A stretch of 64,000 nt of DNA from Marivita sp003149565 (GTDB taxonomy: Bacteria > Pseudomonadota > Alphaproteobacteria > Rhodobacterales > Rhodobacteraceae): the NCBI RefSeq assembly GCF_965216415.1, contig NZ_CBDCFU010000002.1; one strand, 5' to 3'. The position numbers and the translations under genes were made by a program. Positions 27,075-37,447 of this stretch are shown piece by piece. The first letter of the stretch is position 1, and each line of letters begins with the position of its first letter. Below the pieces are notes generated by a model. That model worked only from the letters and a program-made list of their open reading frames with translations. It searched no databases and was not told the origin of the DNA.

Positions 27075-27474
27075 TTGTTTTGGTCGTCCCACCTGCTTTC
27101 CCACTTAGCCATGAATTGGGGGCCTTAGCTGTCGGTCAGGGTTGTTTCCCTCTCCACCACGGACGTTAGCATCCGCGGTGTGTCTGCCATCTAGTACTCC
27201 CCGGTATTCGGAGTTTGGTTAGGATCAGTAAGCCTGTGGGGCCCCATTACCCATCCAGTGCTCTACCCCCGGGGGTATTCGGATGACGCTCTACCTAAAT
27301 AGATTTCGCAGAGAACCAGCTATCTCCGAGTTTGATTGGCCTTTCACCCCTAGGCACAGCTCATCCCGATCCTTTTCAACGGATGTGGGTTCGGTCCTCC
27401 AGTTGGTGTTACCCAACCTTCAACCTGGCCATGCCTAGATCACTCGGTTTCGGGTCTGATCCATCTAACTCATG

Positions 27475-27508
<34 letters not shown>

Positions 27509-27962
27509 CCTAACGGCTTAAGCTTGCTAGATAGACCAAGTCGATGACCCATTATACAAAAGGTACGCCGTCACCCCGCAAGGGGGCTCCGACTGATTGT
27601 AGGCGTTCGGTTTCAGGTACTGTTTCACTCCCCTCGTCGGGGTGCTTTTCACCTTTCCCTCACGGTACTGGTTCACTATCGGTCAGTAAGGAGTACTTAG
27701 CCTTCGAAGGTGGTCCTCCGATCTTCAGACAGGATTTCACGTGTCCCGCCCTACTTGATACGTCTCATCACGCTTCCCATACGGGGCTGTCACCCGCTAT
27801 GGCTGTGCTTTCCAGCACATTCTGGTCACGATCAAAGCTCGGCTGGTCCCCGTTCGCTCGCCACTACTAGGGGAGTAGCTATTGCTGTCCTTTCCTCCGG
27901 GTACTTAGATGTTTCAGTTCCCCGGGTTCGCTCTTATAAACCTATGTATTCAGTCTATAAGT

Positions 27963-28018
27963 ACCTGTTTTACCCAATTATTGATAACCCGAAGGCTAAC
28001 AATAACTGAGTATCAGGT
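27963..28018 (-). other. 23S helix-9 extended hairpin (short intervening sequence)
   Basis: ACCTG...CAGGT closes a long stem capped by AGCC-TTCG-GGTT. The stem is longer than in E. coli, matching the helix-9 insertion site where many alphaproteobacterial 23S rRNAs are cut. Confidence 0.75.
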
Positions 28019-28148
28019 GGGTTGCCCCATTCAGAAATCCGTGGATCAAAGCTTATTCTCAGCTCCTCACGGCTTATCGCAGAGTATCACGTCTTTCATC
28101 GCCTCTTACTGCCTAGGCATTCACCAAACGCCCTTCTCGCGCTTGATT

Positions 28149-28685
28149 TGATCCAGAAAGAACAAAACCGAGCAGTTTTGAAGCGCTACCGCTTCGCTAC
28201 TTGAGCGCAGTTGTTGATCCTTCCGATCAAAAGTCACTTTTTCCCGCCTCTGGTCGCCCAGAGACTTTTAGGTTTCAAAATGCCGTCGAGGCATTTCAAA
28301 ACCTTGCCAGCTTTTCTTACGAAAGAGCTGGCGGGTTAGTGTACTTGACTTGGACAACTCATGTTCGTTTCAAAGGGGATATGATCCTTCGGCCGGCTAG
28401 ACCAAAAAATCACCTCCGGTTCCGAAGAACCAGACCCAGTGAGATCGCTGCACACTCGCAGCAACCAAACATGGTTGATTTTGTATCTCTCTAAACGATG
28501 TCAATGCGTTCGCTTGCGAACGCGTTGGGTGAGGGTAAGCGACTTTCGAAGAAAGTCTGCGGCCTCACACCGTAGTTTGCTTGGAGCAAACATCTCAACA
28601 TTCCGCAGAATGCTCAGAAGCGTGTTCCAACCTGCGTCATCACCAAGTTTCCAAACCTTCACTGCTTGCTCTGCAAACAAGTGAA
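28149..28685 (-). other. 23S-tRNA-Ile internal transcribed spacer
   Basis: No gene. The spacer holds several hairpins, including arms AAATGCC/GGCATTT near 28275-28300, GCCAGCTTTTC/GAAAGAGCTGGC near 28308-28332, and GCGTTCGC/GCGAACGC near 28506-28524, plus the first copy of the rrn spacer repeat. These are probably RNA processing structures. Confidence 0.8.
28183..28208 (-). repeat. rrn spacer hairpin repeat, copy 1
   Basis: RNA-strand GCGCTCAAGTAGCGAAGCGG followed by TAGCGC: outer arms GCGCT/AGCGC and inner loop GC-GAA-GC. Identical to copy 3 in the 16S leader. Confidence 0.85.
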
Positions 28686-28762
<77 letters not shown>

Positions 28763-28785
28763 ACTGTAAATGGCCGAAGCGAAGA

Positions 28786-28861
28786 TGGTGGAGCCTAGGA
28801 GGATCGAACTCCTGACCTCCTGAATGCAAATCAGGCGCTCTCCCAGCTGAGCTAAGGCCCC
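28786..28861 (-). tRNA. tRNA-Ala (TGC)
   Basis: A 76-base cloverleaf with encoded CCA. Anticodon arm CTGATTTGCATTCAG gives TGC. Order on the transcript is 16S, Ala, Ile, 23S, that is Ala before Ile, the reverse of the order often seen in spacers. Confidence 0.97.
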
Positions 28862-29019
28862 ATGCTTTGGGACCCTGACACCGAACCCTTCCGAAAGGTC
28901 CTGCCATACAGGGTCTGACGTTCTGAAGAGATATGAGGACGGCCTGGTTTACAGTGCCTCTTGCGAGACCTGCTTATGATGGCCTTGAGAAGCCATCTGC
29001 TAAGTGTTTCATGTTTTGT

Positions 29020-29047
29020 GCGCTACCGCCTTCGGCTACTTGAGCGC
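29020..29047 (-). repeat. rrn spacer hairpin repeat, copy 2
   Basis: Same element as copies 1 and 3, but with one base added on each side of the inner loop (RNA-strand GCC-GAA-GGC), which keeps the hairpin paired. Lies between 16S and tRNA-Ala. Confidence 0.85.
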
Positions 29048-29075
29048 GATTGCGTTAGGCATAAAAGCTAGAAAC

Positions 29076-30546
<1,471 letters not shown>

Positions 30547-30698
30547 GAAAGGCTACATAATAGCCTTCTTGACAGTCGAACCTCTGCACATCCACCAGAT
30601 GACATTACTGACATCACCTGGCGTTTTCTCTGTTTGATGCGCTTAAGTCTCCGAAGAAACAAAAGCCGCCAAACAGTGAAGCTGACACTTCATAATCG

Positions 30699-30724
30699 GC
30701 GCTACCGCTTCGCTACTTGAGCGC
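30699..30724 (-). repeat. rrn spacer hairpin repeat, copy 3 (16S leader)
   Basis: Identical 26-base element to copy 1. Its presence in the leader, the 16S-tRNA spacer and the tRNA-23S spacer suggests a processing or antitermination role. Confidence 0.85.
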
Positions 30725-30846
30725 AGTATCATCTTGCGATCATACCAAACCCAGCAAAAGCCGTATCACCTAGAAGCGTGACATACAGACGTCCAGACTT
30801 GCCGAAACAAACCAAACCGCCCGCATATCTCTTCAGATATTACCAA

Positions 30847-30858
30847 TGTCAAAGAGCA
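30847..30858 (-). promoter_or_regulatory. rrn leader boxA antitermination site
   Basis: RNA-strand TGCTCTTTGACA, one base from the enterobacterial boxA TGCTCTTTAACA, located about 300 bases before 16S. BoxA recruits NusB/NusE to resist Rho termination on rRNA. Confidence 0.75.
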
Positions 30859-31011
30859 ACCCAGAGACAAAAATCAGACCAGTGCGCCCTAATCAACCGG
30901 CGCGCCCGCCCAACAATACCTCTGAATTATCCGCCTTCCGTTCCATCCAGGCCCCAGCCCAGCATCCCTTCCAGCGTCCCAACGTGCACCTCAGCGCCGC
31001 CGGTGAAGGGG

Positions 31012-31040
31012 TGTTTACGGTCGAGACCGCAGGTCCGCAA
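31012..31040 (-). promoter_or_regulatory. Candidate rRNA operon promoter
   Basis: Minus strand TTGCGG at 31035-31040, 17 bases, then TAAACA at 31012-31017. Directly upstream (31041-31075) is an A/T-rich run resembling an UP element, and a GC-rich stretch follows the -10. Hexamers match consensus only partly, so this rests on geometry. Confidence 0.4.
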
Positions 31041-31178
31041 GCAGAAATTTCGAGAAAAACACAAAAAACCCGATATGCCCCGCAACATCTTGTTTTATAT
31101 GTATAATTACTGGAACACCACACAGCACTTTGCGTAAGAAATTGCCTTCACGGGGACTTCCCTACCGCGACCGGGCAC

Positions 31179-31199
31179 TTATCCACAAGTTTACCCACA
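31179..31199. promoter_or_regulatory. Two DnaA-box-like 9-mers
   Basis: TTATCCACA (perfect consensus) at 31179-31187 and TTACCCACA (one mismatch) at 31191-31199, in the same direction. They sit about 140 bases upstream of the candidate rRNA promoter. No origin genes are nearby. Confidence 0.4.
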
Positions 31200-31234
31200 C
31201 ATGCCCCTGCGTAAGGCATTAGACTCACCCCGAG

Positions 31235-32017
31235 TCACTTCCCTTTCCACACGGGATCACGCTTTTCAGCGAAGGCCCGCGCCCCTTCGATCTGGTCCTC
31301 CGAGGCATAAAGCACGTCGACAGTCGCCAATTGGCGCTTGGTGATGCGATTCATCATATCCAGAAACGCCGTATCCTCTGCCTCGCGCACAATCTCCTTG
31401 ATGGCGGCATAGACCAATGGCGGACCGGACGCCAAAAGCGCTGCCATCTTGCGCGCCTCGGCCATCAGGTCGCCGGCAGAATACACATGATTGACGAATC
31501 CCCAGCGCGCAGCCTCCTCTACGTCCAGCCAACGCCCGGTGAGAAGCATTTCCATCGCGATATGATACGGGATCCGTTTGGGAAGTTTGACCGACGCCGC
31601 ATCCGCCACTGTCCCTGAGCGGATTTCCGGCAAGGCGAAAGACGCATGATCGGCGGCAAGGATGATGTCGGCACTCAGCGCCAACTCCAAACCGCCGCCG
31701 CAACAGATACCGTTCACCGCCGCGACCACCGGTTTGTTCAGATCACGCAACTCTTGCAGGCCACCGAAACCTCCTACACCATAATCGCCATCTACGGCAT
31801 CACCCTCTGATGCCGCTTTGAGATCCCATCCCGGGCAAAAGAATTTATCCCCTGCCCCGGTGATGATCGCCACACGCAGGTCAGGATCATCGCGGAAGTC
31901 GCGGAACACCTCGCCCATCGCGCGGCTGGTTTTAAGATCGATGGCATTCGCCTTGGGCCGGTTCAGCACGACCTCAAGCACGTGCCCATCGCGTGTCACA
32001 TTTAGAGGGCTGTCCAT
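31235..32017 (-). CDS. caiD: Crotonobetainyl-CoA hydratase (CaiD-like enoyl-CoA hydratase)
   Basis: Crotonase-fold enzyme of 260 residues, close in pattern to E. coli CaiD: RPKANAID, RVAIITGAGDKFF, GWDLKAA, the oxyanion segment CGGGLELALSAD, and the C-terminal FAEKRDPVWKGK. CaiD interconverts L-carnitinyl-CoA and crotonobetainyl-CoA. It overlaps the CoA ligase gene by one base and ends the carnitine operon. Ligands differ slightly around GICCGGG, where E. coli has a Phe-Gly. Confidence in family is high and in substrate good because of operon context. Confidence 0.88.
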   Translation of the reverse strand: MDSPLNVTRDGHVLEVVLNRPKANAIDLKTSRAMGEVFRDFRDDPDLRVAIITGAGDKFFCPGWDLKAASEGDAVDGDYGVGGFGGLQELRDLNKPVVAAVNGICCGGGLELALSADIILAADHASFALPEIRSGTVADAASVKLPKRIPYHIAMEMLLTGRWLDVEEAARWGFVNHVYSAGDLMAEARKMAALLASGPPLVYAAIKEIVREAEDTAFLDMMNRITKRQLATVDVLYASEDQIEGARAFAEKRDPVWKGK

Positions 32018-34023
32018 TATTCTGTCTCCCGGATCAACGCATCTGCCACCACCGCACGGGACGGGGTCACGATCAGCGGATTAATCTCAATCTCCGCCAC
32101 ACGGCCTGCTTGCGCAACCACGTAGTCCTCCAGCGCCAAAACCGCCGCAATCAGGGCGTTGCGATTGCCGGCCTGTTTCCCCCGATAACCGTTCAAAAGA
32201 GGCGCGATGCGCAAGCTCTCGAACGCTGCGTCGATCTCGCTTGCTGTTGCGGGGACCAACAAGTGACAGGTGTCCTGCCAAAGCTCGGTAAGCACGCCCC
32301 CCGCGCCAAGGGTGAGGACGTAGCCATGCGCCGGGTCTGCGACGATACCAACCAGAATCTCGACCACGCCGTCGACGATCATCTCTTCGATGTAGAAGGT
32401 TTCGCAGTCCAGCTCTGCGGCCGCGTCACGGACCTGCTCACAGGTTTGCAGGTTCAGAACAACGCCGCCGCTGTCAGTTTTGTGCGCCAATCCCTGCGCC
32501 TTGAGCACAACGGGCAAGAGAGAATGCGCCGCGCTTGCGGCTTCGTGCGCGCTCGAGACCACGATATTCTGAGGCACGTCGAGACCACAGGCGGAAAGGA
32601 TGGCTTTGGCCTCACCTTCAAACCGGGTCTTTAAAGCGCCATTGCGCAGCGGCAACGAGATCATGCGGGTAACATCCGGCAAAACCCGCGGACCGTAGAT
32701 CGCAGCCAATGCATCAAGTGCCGCCTCCATACCGTTCAGTGGAAGGACCCCTGCCTGCATAAGACGCGCCGCCATGTCCTCTGGCAGAGACTCCGGCAGC
32801 GACGACAACAATGCGATGGCTTTACCGGTCTGCGCACGCACCTGCAGGGCCGCCTCTTCGACGCAGTCCCAAGCTTCTGTCTTGCACCGATCCGGGCGCG
32901 GCATGTCGACCACAATGACGGTAAGCGCGACTGGCCCCGCGGCCATAATGCTATAGACCTCAGCCATGCGCTTGGCGTCGTTCCAGATAAACGTGTGGTA
33001 GTCGAGCGGATTGGCCCGTGTGACCAAAGGGCCAAGAACCTCCCCAAGCGCATGGTCCTGCGCATCTGTCAGTGGCGCAAAGGTTAGCCTCCTCGCCTCG
33101 CCACCGTCCGCCATGAGACTGGCCTCTCCTCCGGAGCAGGATAATGACGCAATCGGTCCCGGCGTTGTAACGCCGTAAAGATGCGCATGTTTGAGCGCCT
33201 CAATCAATGCATCCAGCGACCGCACGCGCAGGATGCCCAAGCGTGCGAACAGCGCACTCGCCCCGACATCGGACCCGGCGAGCGACGCAGTGTGAGACAA
33301 GGCTGCGCTTTGCGCAGTCTCAGAGCGACCGGATTTCAGCGCAATGACGGGTTTGCCCAGCCGCTCTGCCGCCTGCATCAAGGTTTGCAATTCATTGAGG
33401 TCACCCACACCCTCAATGTGGAGTCCAAGTGCTGTGATTCTCGGATCTTGTATCAGCGTCAATGCGATCCGGCTCAATCCAACCTGCGCCTGATTGCCTG
33501 CTGTGCCAAGGAAGCCAATTGGCAAACCGCGGCGCTGCATCGACAGGTTGAGCGCGATGTTGGAGCTTTGCGTTAGGATCGCAACTCCGTTCTCGACTGG
33601 GACCAGACCGTGCACATCCGGCCACAACGCCACTTGATCAAGCGCGTTGACAAAGCCGTAACAATTGGGTCCGACAATCGCCATGTCACCAGCCGCCTCA
33701 ATCAAGGCGCTATTCAACGCAGCACCGTCACTCGTTTCGGCAAAACCACTGGCAAAACACACTGCACCACCTGCCCCTATGGCGGACAGATCACGCAGGC
33801 AGTCAATCGTGGCGCTGCGGTTGACACCAATGAAACAGGCGTCCGGCGCGACGGGTAAATCGGCAACGCTCCGGATCGACCCCTCGGCACTTGGGTGCAC
33901 ATGCCAGACCGGGCCATCGAAACCGATGCGGTCCAGAGCGGCAATCACTGATCGGCACCACGCCCCGCCACCGATCACGGCAACTGAGCTTGGTCGAAAC
34001 AGCCGGGTGAGGTTGCCGGTCAC
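32017..34023 (-). CDS. ADP-forming acyl-CoA synthetase family protein, probable carnitine/crotonobetaine CoA ligase
   Basis: Fused alpha-beta acyl-CoA synthetase (NDP-forming) of 668 residues. The CoA-binding domain opens LTRLFRPSSVAVIGGG, the succinyl-CoA ligase-like flavodoxin domain is in the middle, and a C-terminal ATP-grasp region has PVVLKAQGLAHKTDSGGVVLNL. It probably charges carnitine or crotonobetaine with CoA for CaiD and the acyl-CoA dehydrogenase. The start is a GTG at 34021-34023 inside a repeat palindrome, with a stop three codons upstream in frame and no visible ribosome site, so a repeat insertion seems to have replaced the native start region. Confidence 0.82.
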   Translation of the reverse strand: MTGNLTRLFRPSSVAVIGGGAWCRSVIAALDRIGFDGPVWHVHPSAEGSIRSVADLPVAPDACFIGVNRSATIDCLRDLSAIGAGGAVCFASGFAETSDGAALNSALIEAAGDMAIVGPNCYGFVNALDQVALWPDVHGLVPVENGVAILTQSSNIALNLSMQRRGLPIGFLGTAGNQAQVGLSRIALTLIQDPRITALGLHIEGVGDLNELQTLMQAAERLGKPVIALKSGRSETAQSAALSHTASLAGSDVGASALFARLGILRVRSLDALIEALKHAHLYGVTTPGPIASLSCSGGEASLMADGGEARRLTFAPLTDAQDHALGEVLGPLVTRANPLDYHTFIWNDAKRMAEVYSIMAAGPVALTVIVVDMPRPDRCKTEAWDCVEEAALQVRAQTGKAIALLSSLPESLPEDMAARLMQAGVLPLNGMEAALDALAAIYGPRVLPDVTRMISLPLRNGALKTRFEGEAKAILSACGLDVPQNIVVSSAHEAASAAHSLLPVVLKAQGLAHKTDSGGVVLNLQTCEQVRDAAAELDCETFYIEEMIVDGVVEILVGIVADPAHGYVLTLGAGGVLTELWQDTCHLLVPATASEIDAAFESLRIAPLLNGYRGKQAGNRNALIAAVLALEDYVVAQAGRVAEIEINPLIVTPSRAVVADALIRETE

Positions 34024-34110
34024 GATGCGTCAACGCATCGTGGCGTTTCCGTTGACGGAAACGACTCGGGCTCTACCCCAGACCGAAAGGTATCTTCAGC
34101 CCAAAGAAGC
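34021..34110 (-). repeat. Composite hairpin repeat, copy A (diverged)
   Basis: Reading the minus strand: TTCTTTGG, a GGTCTGGGGTAG segment, arms CGTTTCCGT/ACGGAAACG (34044-34063), then CACGATGCG/CGCATCGTG (34021-34042). The order matches copies B and C. It fills the gap between acyl-CoA dehydrogenase and CoA ligase genes. Confidence 0.75.
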
Positions 34111-34116
34111 ATAGCG

Positions 34117-35277
34117 TTACGCCCCCAAAGGCCGCAGAAGATCGCGGCTGATGATGTGGCGCTGGATCTCGGACGTGCCGTCCCAGATCCGTTCCACCCG
34201 TGCATCGCGCCAGAAGCGTTCAATGGGGTAGTCGTCCATCAGCCCCATCCCGCCATGAATTTGCAACGTTGCATCAGTCACCCGCGCCAGCATTTCGCTG
34301 GCGTAGAGTTTCGCGCTGGCAATCTCTCTGTTGGCAGGCAAGCCTCGGTCCAGCCGCCACGCCGCCGACAGGGTCAGCCAGTCCGCCGCGTCGATCTCGG
34401 TGATCATGTCGGCAATCTGAAAGCTGACCCCCTGGAACTTGCCGATCTGCTGGCCGAACTGCTTGCGTTCGGCGGCGTAGGACAGCGCGTGGTCGAACAC
34501 GCGCCGCGCTCGGCCTACGCTCATCGTCGCCACCGTAATCCGCGTGGCATAAAGCCATGTATTCATCACCTCGAAACCGCCATCGACCGCGCCCAGAACC
34601 TGCATATCGCTCAGGCGGCAATCGTCGAATGCGAGGATGCAGTTCTTGTAGCCGCGGTGGCTGACCGATTTGTACCCGTCACGCACGGTGAAACCTGGAT
34701 GTCCGCGATCCACCAGGAAACAGGTGATGCGTTTCTTCGGCCCCTTTGGCGTATCATCCACACCCGTTGCCACAAAGACGATGAAGAAATCCGCGTGATC
34801 TGCGCCCGAGATGAAATGCTTGCTGCCATTGACCACCCAATCACCACTGTCGCGCCGTGCGGTGCAAGACATGCCGCGCACATCCGATCCGGCCTCGGGT
34901 TCGGTCATCGCCAGCGCATCCATCTTTTCGCCGCGCACCGCGGGCAGCAAATAGCGTTCCTTCTGCTCCCCCTCGCAGGCCATCAGAATATTCTGCGGAC
35001 GTCCGAAGAAATGCGTAAGCGCCATCGACCCACGCCCCAATTCGCGTTCGACCAGCGCAAAATCCAGATGTGACAGGCCTGCACCTCCCACCTCTTCGGG
35101 AAAGTTGCAGGCATAGAACCCAAGGTCGATGACCTTGCGCTTGATCTCCTGCGCCACCTCATCCGGCACCTCACCCGTTCGTTCCACCTCGGTTTCATGC
35201 GGAAAGATCTCGCGTTCCACAAAGTCTCGCACGGTGGAGACGATCATCTCCTGCTCATCGCTCAGTCCGAAATTCAT
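34117..35277 (-). CDS. Acyl-CoA dehydrogenase, probable crotonobetainyl-CoA/carnitine-linked
   Basis: FAD-dependent acyl-CoA dehydrogenase of 386 residues: N-terminal helical domain, ALAMTEPEAGSDV flavin-contact motif near 127-139, and C-terminal QIHGGMGLMDDYPIERFWRDAR with the adenine-binding GTSEIQRHIISRDLL. The length and start (MNFGLSDEQ) are family-typical. It overlaps the carnitine dehydrogenase gene by four bases. In this operon it may act on butyrobetainyl-CoA or crotonobetainyl-CoA, or on acyl chains released from acylcarnitines. Exact substrate unknown. Confidence 0.87.
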   Translation of the reverse strand: MNFGLSDEQEMIVSTVRDFVEREIFPHETEVERTGEVPDEVAQEIKRKVIDLGFYACNFPEEVGGAGLSHLDFALVERELGRGSMALTHFFGRPQNILMACEGEQKERYLLPAVRGEKMDALAMTEPEAGSDVRGMSCTARRDSGDWVVNGSKHFISGADHADFFIVFVATGVDDTPKGPKKRITCFLVDRGHPGFTVRDGYKSVSHRGYKNCILAFDDCRLSDMQVLGAVDGGFEVMNTWLYATRITVATMSVGRARRVFDHALSYAAERKQFGQQIGKFQGVSFQIADMITEIDAADWLTLSAAWRLDRGLPANREIASAKLYASEMLARVTDATLQIHGGMGLMDDYPIERFWRDARVERIWDGTSEIQRHIISRDLLRPLGA

Positions 35278-36689
35278 GCCCCCGCCTCCGCGTGTCTCAA
35301 GGCAAGCGTCTCGATGGCCTCCAGAACCTCCGGTAAAGGCGGACAGGATCGCCGGGTCTTTAGCGACACATGCAGCAGGAACTGGTCACACGTTGCCAGC
35401 AGGGCGTCATCTGACGCGCGGCACATCTCGTGCCAAAGACGCAGCTTCTTGCCCTCACCCAAGGTCACCCGCGTGGTGACATAGATGTCCTCACCCGCAT
35501 GGGTTTCATTCAGATATTTGATTGTGGTCTCGGCTGTGAAATAGCTGTTGCCCGCCTCTACATAGGCGCGATCCGCGCCGACATGGGTCATCAATTCCTC
35601 GGACGCATCGCTGAAAAGCTGTCCATAACGGCCCTCGTTCATGTGTCCATTCATGTCTGTCCAATCCACAGGAACAACGCGCTGCACCGTCACCAGCGGC
35701 ACCTCATCCGCCAACGGCCCACGCAGCACGGCGTCGTGGTCAAGGATAAGCTTGCCCGCAGCTGCACCCTGCTGTTTCAGCCCCCGCAAAATGGCGACGA
35801 GGTTGTTATCGCGCAGCCGTTCCAGATCGCGGATGCCCATATGGCCCGATTGTGCGTCCGACTGACTGGCGATCAGGTCCACCAGTTCATCCGTGAACTC
35901 CGGCACATCCGTGAGCTTGGTCCACGGCCATTGCAGGCACGGCCCGAACTGCGCCATGAAGTGCCGCATCCCGGCCTCGCCTCCCGCCACGCGATAGGTC
36001 TCGAACAGCCCCATCTGTGCCCACCGAAGCCCGAACCCGTAGCGGATCGCGTTGTCGATTTCCTCGGTCGTGGCGATGCCGTCTTTGACCAGCCAAAGCG
36101 CCTCGCGCCAGACCGCCTCAAGGAACCGATCCGCGATATGCGCGTCGATCTCGGCCCGGACATGCAACGGATACATACCGATCCCAGTCAGGATGTCCTT
36201 GGCACGCGCTACAATCGCGTCATCGCAGGCCGCGCTCGGCACCAGTTCGATCAGCGGGAGCAGGTAGACCGGATTGAACGGATGCGCGACGACGATCTGG
36301 CCGGGACGCGCCGCGCCTTCCTGCAGTTCTGACGGCTTGAACCCGGATGTCGACGACGCGAGCACCGCGCCTTCAGGACAGGTCCCCTGTATCTCGGCAA
36401 TCACCCGGTGCTTAATGTCGAGCCGCTCCGGCACGCTTTCCTGGATCCAGTCCGCGCCCGTCACTGCCTCGTCGACTGTTTCAACCAGTCGCATCTGCCC
36501 GCGCTTGGGCATCGGTGCTTCATAGAGCATCGGCAGCACGCGGCCTGCGTTGCCCATCACCTCGCTGATCTTACGCTCTGCTTCGGGATCGGGGTCGAAG
36601 ACGCGCACCTCCCACCCCATCAGGGCAAACCGCGCGGCCCAGCCGCCGCCAATCACGCCACCGCCGATGATGGCCGCAACCTTGTTCAT
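35274..36689 (-). CDS. L-carnitine dehydrogenase fused to betainyl-CoA thioesterase
   Basis: A 471-residue fusion. Residues about 1-320 form a 3-hydroxyacyl-CoA-dehydrogenase-type NAD enzyme (AAIIGGGVIGGGWAARFALMG, then AHPFNPVYLLPLIELV), matching carnitine 3-dehydrogenase. Residues about 335-471 form a hotdog thioesterase (VDWTDMNGHMNEGRYGQLFSD). Known fusions make 3-dehydrocarnitine and hydrolyse betainyl-CoA to glycine betaine. The BKACE encoded upstream supplies the step between. ATG at 36687-36689 chosen because it begins at the Rossmann strand; a 26-codon longer frame is rejected. Overlaps neighbours by four bases each side. Confidence 0.9.
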   Translation of the reverse strand: MNKVAAIIGGGVIGGGWAARFALMGWEVRVFDPDPEAERKISEVMGNAGRVLPMLYEAPMPKRGQMRLVETVDEAVTGADWIQESVPERLDIKHRVIAEIQGTCPEGAVLASSTSGFKPSELQEGAARPGQIVVAHPFNPVYLLPLIELVPSAACDDAIVARAKDILTGIGMYPLHVRAEIDAHIADRFLEAVWREALWLVKDGIATTEEIDNAIRYGFGLRWAQMGLFETYRVAGGEAGMRHFMAQFGPCLQWPWTKLTDVPEFTDELVDLIASQSDAQSGHMGIRDLERLRDNNLVAILRGLKQQGAAAGKLILDHDAVLRGPLADEVPLVTVQRVVPVDWTDMNGHMNEGRYGQLFSDASEELMTHVGADRAYVEAGNSYFTAETTIKYLNETHAGEDIYVTTRVTLGEGKKLRLWHEMCRASDDALLATCDQFLLHVSLKTRRSCPPLPEVLEAIETLALRHAEAGA

Positions 36690-37447
36690 GGTGTCAAAGT
36701 CTCCGTATGTCCGTCGATGGCCACGACCTGGCCGGAAATCCGTTTCGCTTGTGGGGAGGCAAGCCACGCCACCGTGTCCGCCACATCCTCAGCCGTCACC
36801 CACGTGCGCAGCGATACGCCTTTGACGTAAAGCGCGCGCACCTCGTCATGGGTCTTGCCCGACGCGGCTGCCTCCATCGCCACCACGCGGTCCATCCGGT
36901 CGCCTTCGACCGCACCGGGGCAGATCGCGTTCACCCGCACACCCTCCGGGCCAAGTTCCATCGCAAGGGTTTTGGTCAGGCCGACAATGCCCCATTTCGC
37001 TGTCGCGTAAGGCGAGCGTAGCGGATAGCCGAACTGCCCGGCGGTTGAGGAGGTCAGCACGATCAGGCCCTGCCCCGCCGCCCGCATCCGGCGCGCGGCC
37101 CAGCGACAGGTCAGAAAGGTGCCCGACAGGTTCACCTCTACACAGCGGTTCCAGTCCGCAAGGGTCAGGTCTTCGATCCGTCCCGCAGGCCCGCCGATCC
37201 CGGCATTGGCGCAAGCCACATCGACATTGTCCCATGCCGCGTCGATCTGATCGAAGAACGCCTGCATCTGCGCCTCGTCGGTGACATCCGCCACACAGGC
37301 GATCTGGTTGGAATGCGCTTCGGCAAAATCGGCCACCGCGTTCGGATCGGCATCACAGATGGCAACGCGGTTGCCCTCGGCCATAAACCGTTCCGCCATC
37401 GCACGCCCAAGCCCGGACGCACCGCCGGTGATGACCACATGCCTCAC
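36686..37447 (-). CDS. Short-chain dehydrogenase/reductase in the carnitine operon
   Basis: Classical SDR of 253 residues with TGGASGLG near 7-14, NAG, catalytic Ser in LTSSTAG and the intact Y-A-T-A-K active site. The C-terminus keeps the family VAIDGH. Its role in carnitine use is not established by sequence; oxidation of D-carnitine or of a hydroxy-acid formed from acylcarnitines are possibilities. Four-base overlaps on both sides show co-translation with the dehydrogenase fusion and the SGNH hydrolase. Confidence 0.8.
   Translation of the reverse strand: MRHVVITGGASGLGRAMAERFMAEGNRVAICDADPNAVADFAEAHSNQIACVADVTDEAQMQAFFDQIDAAWDNVDVACANAGIGGPAGRIEDLTLADWNRCVEVNLSGTFLTCRWAARRMRAAGQGLIVLTSSTAGQFGYPLRSPYATAKWGIVGLTKTLAMELGPEGVRVNAICPGAVEGDRMDRVVAMEAAASGKTHDEVRALYVKGVSLRTWVTAEDVADTVAWLASPQAKRISGQVVAIDGHTETLTP

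Larger units (their letters stand above)
30547..31234 (-). promoter_or_regulatory. rRNA operon promoter and leader region, no protein gene
   Basis: About 690 bases between the carnitine operon end and 16S. On the RNA strand it carries an A/T-rich tract, a candidate promoter, a boxA antitermination site, the third spacer repeat and a hairpin directly before 16S. Small open frames here lack ribosome sites and are not called. Confidence 0.8.

Noticed and set aside
31179..31199. Replication origin at the DnaA-box pair
   Set aside because: Only two boxes, no dnaA, repABC or parAB genes, and no AT-rich unwinding tract beyond the rRNA promoter tract.
34021..34063. CRISPR-like array in palindrome-rich gaps
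   Set aside because: The palindromes are not regularly spaced direct repeats with unique spacers and no cas genes are present.
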